A stretch of DNA of 35,010 nt from NCBI GenBank assembly GCA_018398765.1, contig JAHBMJ010000346.1, positions 15,001 through 50,010 on the forward strand, read 5' to 3'. The notes beneath the pieces are model-generated. The model saw nothing but the letters and a program-made list of their open reading frames with translations, was not told where the DNA came from and did not search any database. The stretch comes from Chromera velia (lineage: Eukaryota; Sar; Chromeraceae). Positions 31,925-35,010 of the stretch are shown piece by piece (positions within the stretch are counted from its first letter, which is position 1; each line of letters starts with the position of its first letter). Position numbers and translations under genes: made by a program.

Positions 31925-31960
31925 GCCGCCACATACGGTGTTGAGCTGTATGTAGGCGGC
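31925..31960. repeat. Hairpin GCCGCC..GGCGGC upstream of the tRNA-like element
   Basis: GCCGCCACATAC pairs with GTATGTAGGCGGC around an 11-base loop, with one bulge. A second inverted repeat CCGGCATggcATGCCGG lies at 31788-31804. Confidence 0.8.
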
Positions 31961-31999
31961 GGTCCCGCTTAATTATGGTGGATTTGTGCATGAGCGCGT

Positions 32000-32080
32000 C
32001 GCAGTGCGCAGCTCAGTGCGCAGCTCAAGGACCCCGGCAAGTAAGAGTCCCGGGTTCGAGCCCTAGTCCGGTCTTTTTTT
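32000..32080 (+). ncRNA. tRNA-like, SINE-like Pol III element, degenerate
   Basis: GGTTCGAGCC at 32053-32062 fits the Pol III B box exactly. A-box-like AGCTCAGTGCG lies at about 32010 and is partly duplicated at 32022. A T-run at 32074-32080, just after CTAGTCCGGTC, would terminate Pol III transcription. The T-arm stem pairs only in part and I cannot build a matching acceptor stem, so this is not a working tRNA gene. It is more likely a tRNA-derived SINE head or a tRNA relic. Confidence 0.5.
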
Positions 32081-33856
32081 GTCTTAAATTGCACTTTTTG
32101 ACTCCAAAAGTGCGAATTTTTGATGCATGCATGAATATATGTGAGAGTAGCCAAACTTCTGACCATCTGAGGGGTCTTTGGAGGAGTAGCAAAGCATCTG
32201 TACGGCTTGTAGGACTAACTTCAACTCTTTGATCTACTCTGTTTGTGCGTTGGCTGGCAGGTGGGCTGTAGACGGGACTTTTGTGCACAGTTCGGACCTT
32301 TGTGCACTCTCAGTCTGCATAGGTCTGACCTTTGTAGAATCCCTGCTTACGTTTTTGTCGATCCATTCACCTTCTCTGTTCTGTCTGTATTGAGCCAGCG
32401 CTATTTTCTTTTAGACGAGTAGCTAGCACTTGTTTGCTGGTCTCTGCTGTGGAGGAGGAAGGATGGCTCACTCAGGCTCCAAGGATGAACTTCGAAGATA
32501 AATCTATCCCGAACGGTCTCCAACAGTAAAACGGTCTCCAAAACAACCATACCTCTCAAGCTTTTTTAGGTAGTAAACAATATTTAAAAGCTTAAAACAA
32601 AGAGTTTTAAGCGATCAAACAGTACGATTTCCTGTTTTTAAATTAATTGGGTTTAGTGAGAGAAAAAAATATATTGTATTTGACTGCGCGGCGTGCGTGT
32701 TTCGTGCGTCAACGCACGCGCCTGTCATGCATGCAATTAAGGCGGCGGCGGGGAGCACCAGAATTAAGGCGGCTTTGCTGAAGAGCTAGGGTTGCTTTCG
32801 CCATTCTTCCGGTGAGTCTGCAGTTCCGTGAGTCCATGTGAAAACGGGACTAGACCGACTCCAACACTAATTCCGACTCCAAATTTTTTTTAAATATACA
32901 AACAGTTTAAACTAGTTTAAACATATTCAAAATTGTTTAAGTGTATCTTTAGCGATTCTTTTGTTGTTTTTAAAGGTTTTAAATTAGAGTCCGGAGTGTA
33001 TGAGAGTGAAGGTTGGAAGTGTTGTAACACAGTGGCAGGCCGGGCCGGCGGGTCTGCGTGCATGCCGCGTGTGGCATGTAGTGCCGCGCCGTACGTACGT
33101 GCGTCTGTGCCGCGGCCTGCCCCAACCGGCCCGCGCGGGCTGCCACGCTTGACTGACGCACGTATCCCAATCCGAATATTCGGCTGTACGGTAGAAATCC
33201 GATTATATGCTTTTGCAGGCCGAGGCATCTGTCAGAAAGCAAGGAAGAAATTAAAAGATCCCGCTTCATTCCTTTCAGTTATAGCTCCACGTTGCTATGC
33301 AGATTTTCTGTAGAGTGCACTTGTTGTGGGCCTGTCGCTGGGGATCGTACGCCGGTGCTGTAGTGTGGCTACACTTTTGAGGTGGGCTGAGCTTTGCCGT
33401 CTCCTTTTAAACAACACTTTGTATGGGCAAGGGGTTTTAATTGTTATGTCATAAAGACCTGGGTTGATGCATCTGTTTACCCTTTTTCCTTCCTCTTCAT
33501 ACGGTATAGATGCAGGAGTTTGGAACTCTCGCTTGCTTCTGGTGTGCGAAAGGAGTTGCGTTCGTCTCGTCTCTTTAGTCAGTTAGGGGTTGGGCATCTC
33601 TGGGTACAACGTGGCTTCAGTCGGTCAACTCATGTCAGGGAATGATCCACGTGGGTTCTTCTATTCACCCATCCTTCTTTTCACTCTGGCTGCGTGGATG
33701 CAGGGTTTGGTGCTCCCTCGCGTGCTCTCTGGTAAGTTTATCAGGCTGAGCTTGTTTGTCTCACTGCTTGCAAGCCGTTCCATCAGGTCAGAGCATGATG
33801 CACCTCAGACCCTCCCATGCAACTTCATCCTTTTCTTGTTCGGTGGTTGCACGCAG
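32081..33856. other. Mixed AT-rich and GC-rich spacer
   Basis: No gene is supported. A GC-rich, palindrome-dense island (about 33025-33155) lies in AT-rich DNA. The segment 33480-33740 has splice-like signals (a pyrimidine tract then GGATGCAG, and CTCTGGTAAGT at about 33730) and may hold upstream exons of the gene fragment at 33857. I could not fix their phases. Confidence 0.4.
32774..32829 (+). repeat. 56-bp partial duplicate of an exon-intron junction
   Basis: Nearly identical to 33878-33933: TTTGCTGARGAGCTRGGGTT, then GCTTTCGCCATTCTTCYGGT, then GAGTCTGCAGTTCCGT. The copy at 32774 has no exon context, so it is probably the duplicate and 33878 the source. Confidence 0.8.
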
Positions 33857-34104
33857 GATCTGGGACCACCTTTTGCCTTTGCTGAGGAGCTGGGGTTGCT
33901 TTCGCCATTCTTCTGGTGAGTCTGCAGTTCCGTCTCTCTGTGTGGGTCAGTGCATGATGCACTGTTGAGCAGATGTTTGCCTTGAACCGTCGTTTTTGGC
34001 TTTGTTGCCTCTTGGGGATGTGATTGAATGCAGGTTTCGTTCCTTTGATCGTGCTGAAGAGCAGCACTTGGGGCTCCGTCACGGTGTGACGACCATCTCT
34101 CTGG
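33857..34104 (+). CDS. Fragment of a spliced gene (two internal exons), product unknown
   Basis: TTGCACGCAG then exon 33857-33915 (DLGPPFAFAEELGLLSPFF) ends at GTGAGT. Exon 34034-34104 after GAATGCAG reads FRSFDRAEEQHLGLRHGVTT and ends at GTCAGT. The join is in phase and creates one Trp codon. Upstream candidates include 33700-33729. The downstream continuation is unclear, because the next in-frame option would need a very short intron. No domain recognised. It may be a working small gene or a relic, since part of it is duplicated at 32774. Confidence 0.35.
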
Positions 34105-34575
34105 GTCAGTGGTTTGTTTTCATTCGGTCCCTGTCAGTCGCATCGTTTTGCGTCCGTGCCTGTCAGTGAAAATTAGTTAAAGATAGTTAAAGGCATCCAG
34201 TAGGTACGGTCCAGAAAGAAAGAAGAGAACTTATGGCAACCTGGGAAGAGGCAATGGGAGGAGGGGAAGGATGCTTGTCCTTACTTTCCGTTTGTCTCCC
34301 TTTGAATGTACTGCTTGTCTGCCTGTATTCAGGTCTGCTTTCTATCTTTGAGACTGCACACTGGCACCAGCCCCGGCCCCGATGTATGGATCCCGGCGGA
34401 GACAGAAGGTAGAAGAGGGGGCAAAGAAGTGAGAAGGAGAGCCTCAGGGCAGATCAAGAGAGTGAGCAGACCGGAGCGCTGGCGGGGCTGGGGGGACGTC
34501 CATCGACGGAGGTGGGGGCAAGGACGGGGACAAGGGCGGGGGCCGGGCCCGGGGCCGGGCCATGCCGCGGCTTAG
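34105..34575. other. Spacer, no gene seen
   Basis: Purine-rich and increasingly GC-rich sequence. Open frames from 34306 onward are Gly/Pro/Arg-rich low-complexity readings of GC-rich DNA. Confidence 0.4.
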
Positions 34576-34775
34576 GCCAGGGCCGGCGGCATCACAGGGA
34601 GAAATTAGAGGGAGCAGAGAGACGCCAGCTGGAGGGAGCGGTGAGACGTTTGGGCCGAGTAAATGAACGTCCGCGACTGGCAAAGGAAGCCGGGGGCGAT
34701 CGGGGCCTGGCCTGGCCCGGGCCGGCGGCGTCACAAGGGAGCAGGGCCAGGGCCGGCGGCGTCACAAGTGGCCGG
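34576..34775 (+). repeat. GC-rich GGGCCGGCGGCRTCACA repeats
   Basis: GGGCCGGCGGC followed by ATCACA or GTCACA occurs three times (about 34580, 34720 and 34750) within G-rich sequence. Frames through it on both strands are compositional. Confidence 0.7.
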
Positions 34776-34980
34776 GGTGGCCGGTGCCCGCCGGGAAGGA
34801 CACAGACAATCCGGAGACTCGGAGAGGTCGGTGGGAGAAATTGGTGGGGAGTTAAGGCATAAAAAGTGGATTGCCTAGCTTCGCAAAGGGTGCCGGTGGA
34901 AGCTGCACTGTTCTTTTAGGCCTATTTCACACTTTGTGTTCCGCCTCTCCCTCTCGGATTATGTGAAAAAAATATTTGAC

Positions 34981-35010
34981 GAGGGAGAATTCAGGGCTGA
35001 ATTCTCCCTC
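34981..35010. repeat. Perfect 13-bp inverted repeat with 4-base loop at the window end
   Basis: GAGGGAGAATTCA, loop GGGC, TGAATTCTCCCTC. The hairpin ends exactly at the last base of the window. Confidence 0.95.

Noticed and set aside
32000-32080. Functional tRNA gene
   Set aside because: The B box and T-run are good, but no acceptor stem or full cloverleaf can be built.
34306-34878. Gly/Arg/Pro-rich frames near the window end
   Set aside because: Produced by GC-rich repeat sequence on both strands.
1-35010. CRISPR array, bacterial operon or phage region
   Set aside because: Spliced genes, long AT-rich spacers and retroelement sequence show eukaryotic nuclear DNA; no regularly spaced repeats with unique spacers were seen.

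Overview
This is a window of intron-rich eukaryotic nuclear DNA. Every gene I could rebuild is split by GT-AG introns, and exon phases agree across the junctions. The genes are GC-rich and sit in long AT-rich, repeat-laden spacers. A urea-transporter-like symporter, a PhyH-type oxygenase, a MAPK-like kinase, decayed Ty1/copia sequence and abundant GCATGC motifs suggest a protist alga. A chromerid such as Chromera velia would fit, but the species is an inference and cannot be proved from this sequence.

Layout. 1-195: last exon of a plus-strand gene with a coiled-coil tail. 1118-2687: gene-free fold-back element with nested inverted repeats. 3359-9179 (minus): multi-exon MAPK-like kinase with an N-terminal pair of unrecognised repeat domains, an acidic minisatellite linker and altered catalytic motifs. 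9879-12135: gene-poor block bounded by a 27-bp direct repeat, holding relic coding stretches and a proline-rich reading frame. 12637-14996 (plus): PhyH-family Fe(II)/2-oxoglutarate oxygenase in three exons. 16566-17626 (minus): a short unrecognised frame and a duplicated Cys/His (LIM-like) protein. 18238-22994 (plus): seven-exon DUR3-type urea:cation symporter with large loop insertions. 24461-25468 (minus): four-exon unrecognised protein with repeated Gln-Thr motifs. 25760-26420: simple and dispersed repeats. 27205-31541 (minus): broken Ty1/copia retrotransposon. About 32000-32080: tRNA-like, SINE-like element. 33857-34104 (plus): fragment of another spliced gene. 34560-35010: GC-rich repeats and a perfect terminal hairpin.

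The genes do not form an operon or an obvious pathway. Orientation is mixed and spacing is wide, so each gene is probably regulated on its own. The DUR3-like transporter would import urea, the PhyH protein is a soluble oxidising enzyme of unknown substrate, and the kinase is a probable signalling or scaffold protein. The most unusual points are the kinase architecture and catalytic substitutions, a 64-bp exon duplication that must be spliced as a 58-nt mini-intron or else breaks the frame, the duplicated Cys/His module, the loop expansions of the transporter, and frequent GTCAG 5' splice sites. Exon coordinates were derived by eye and could be off by a few bases.
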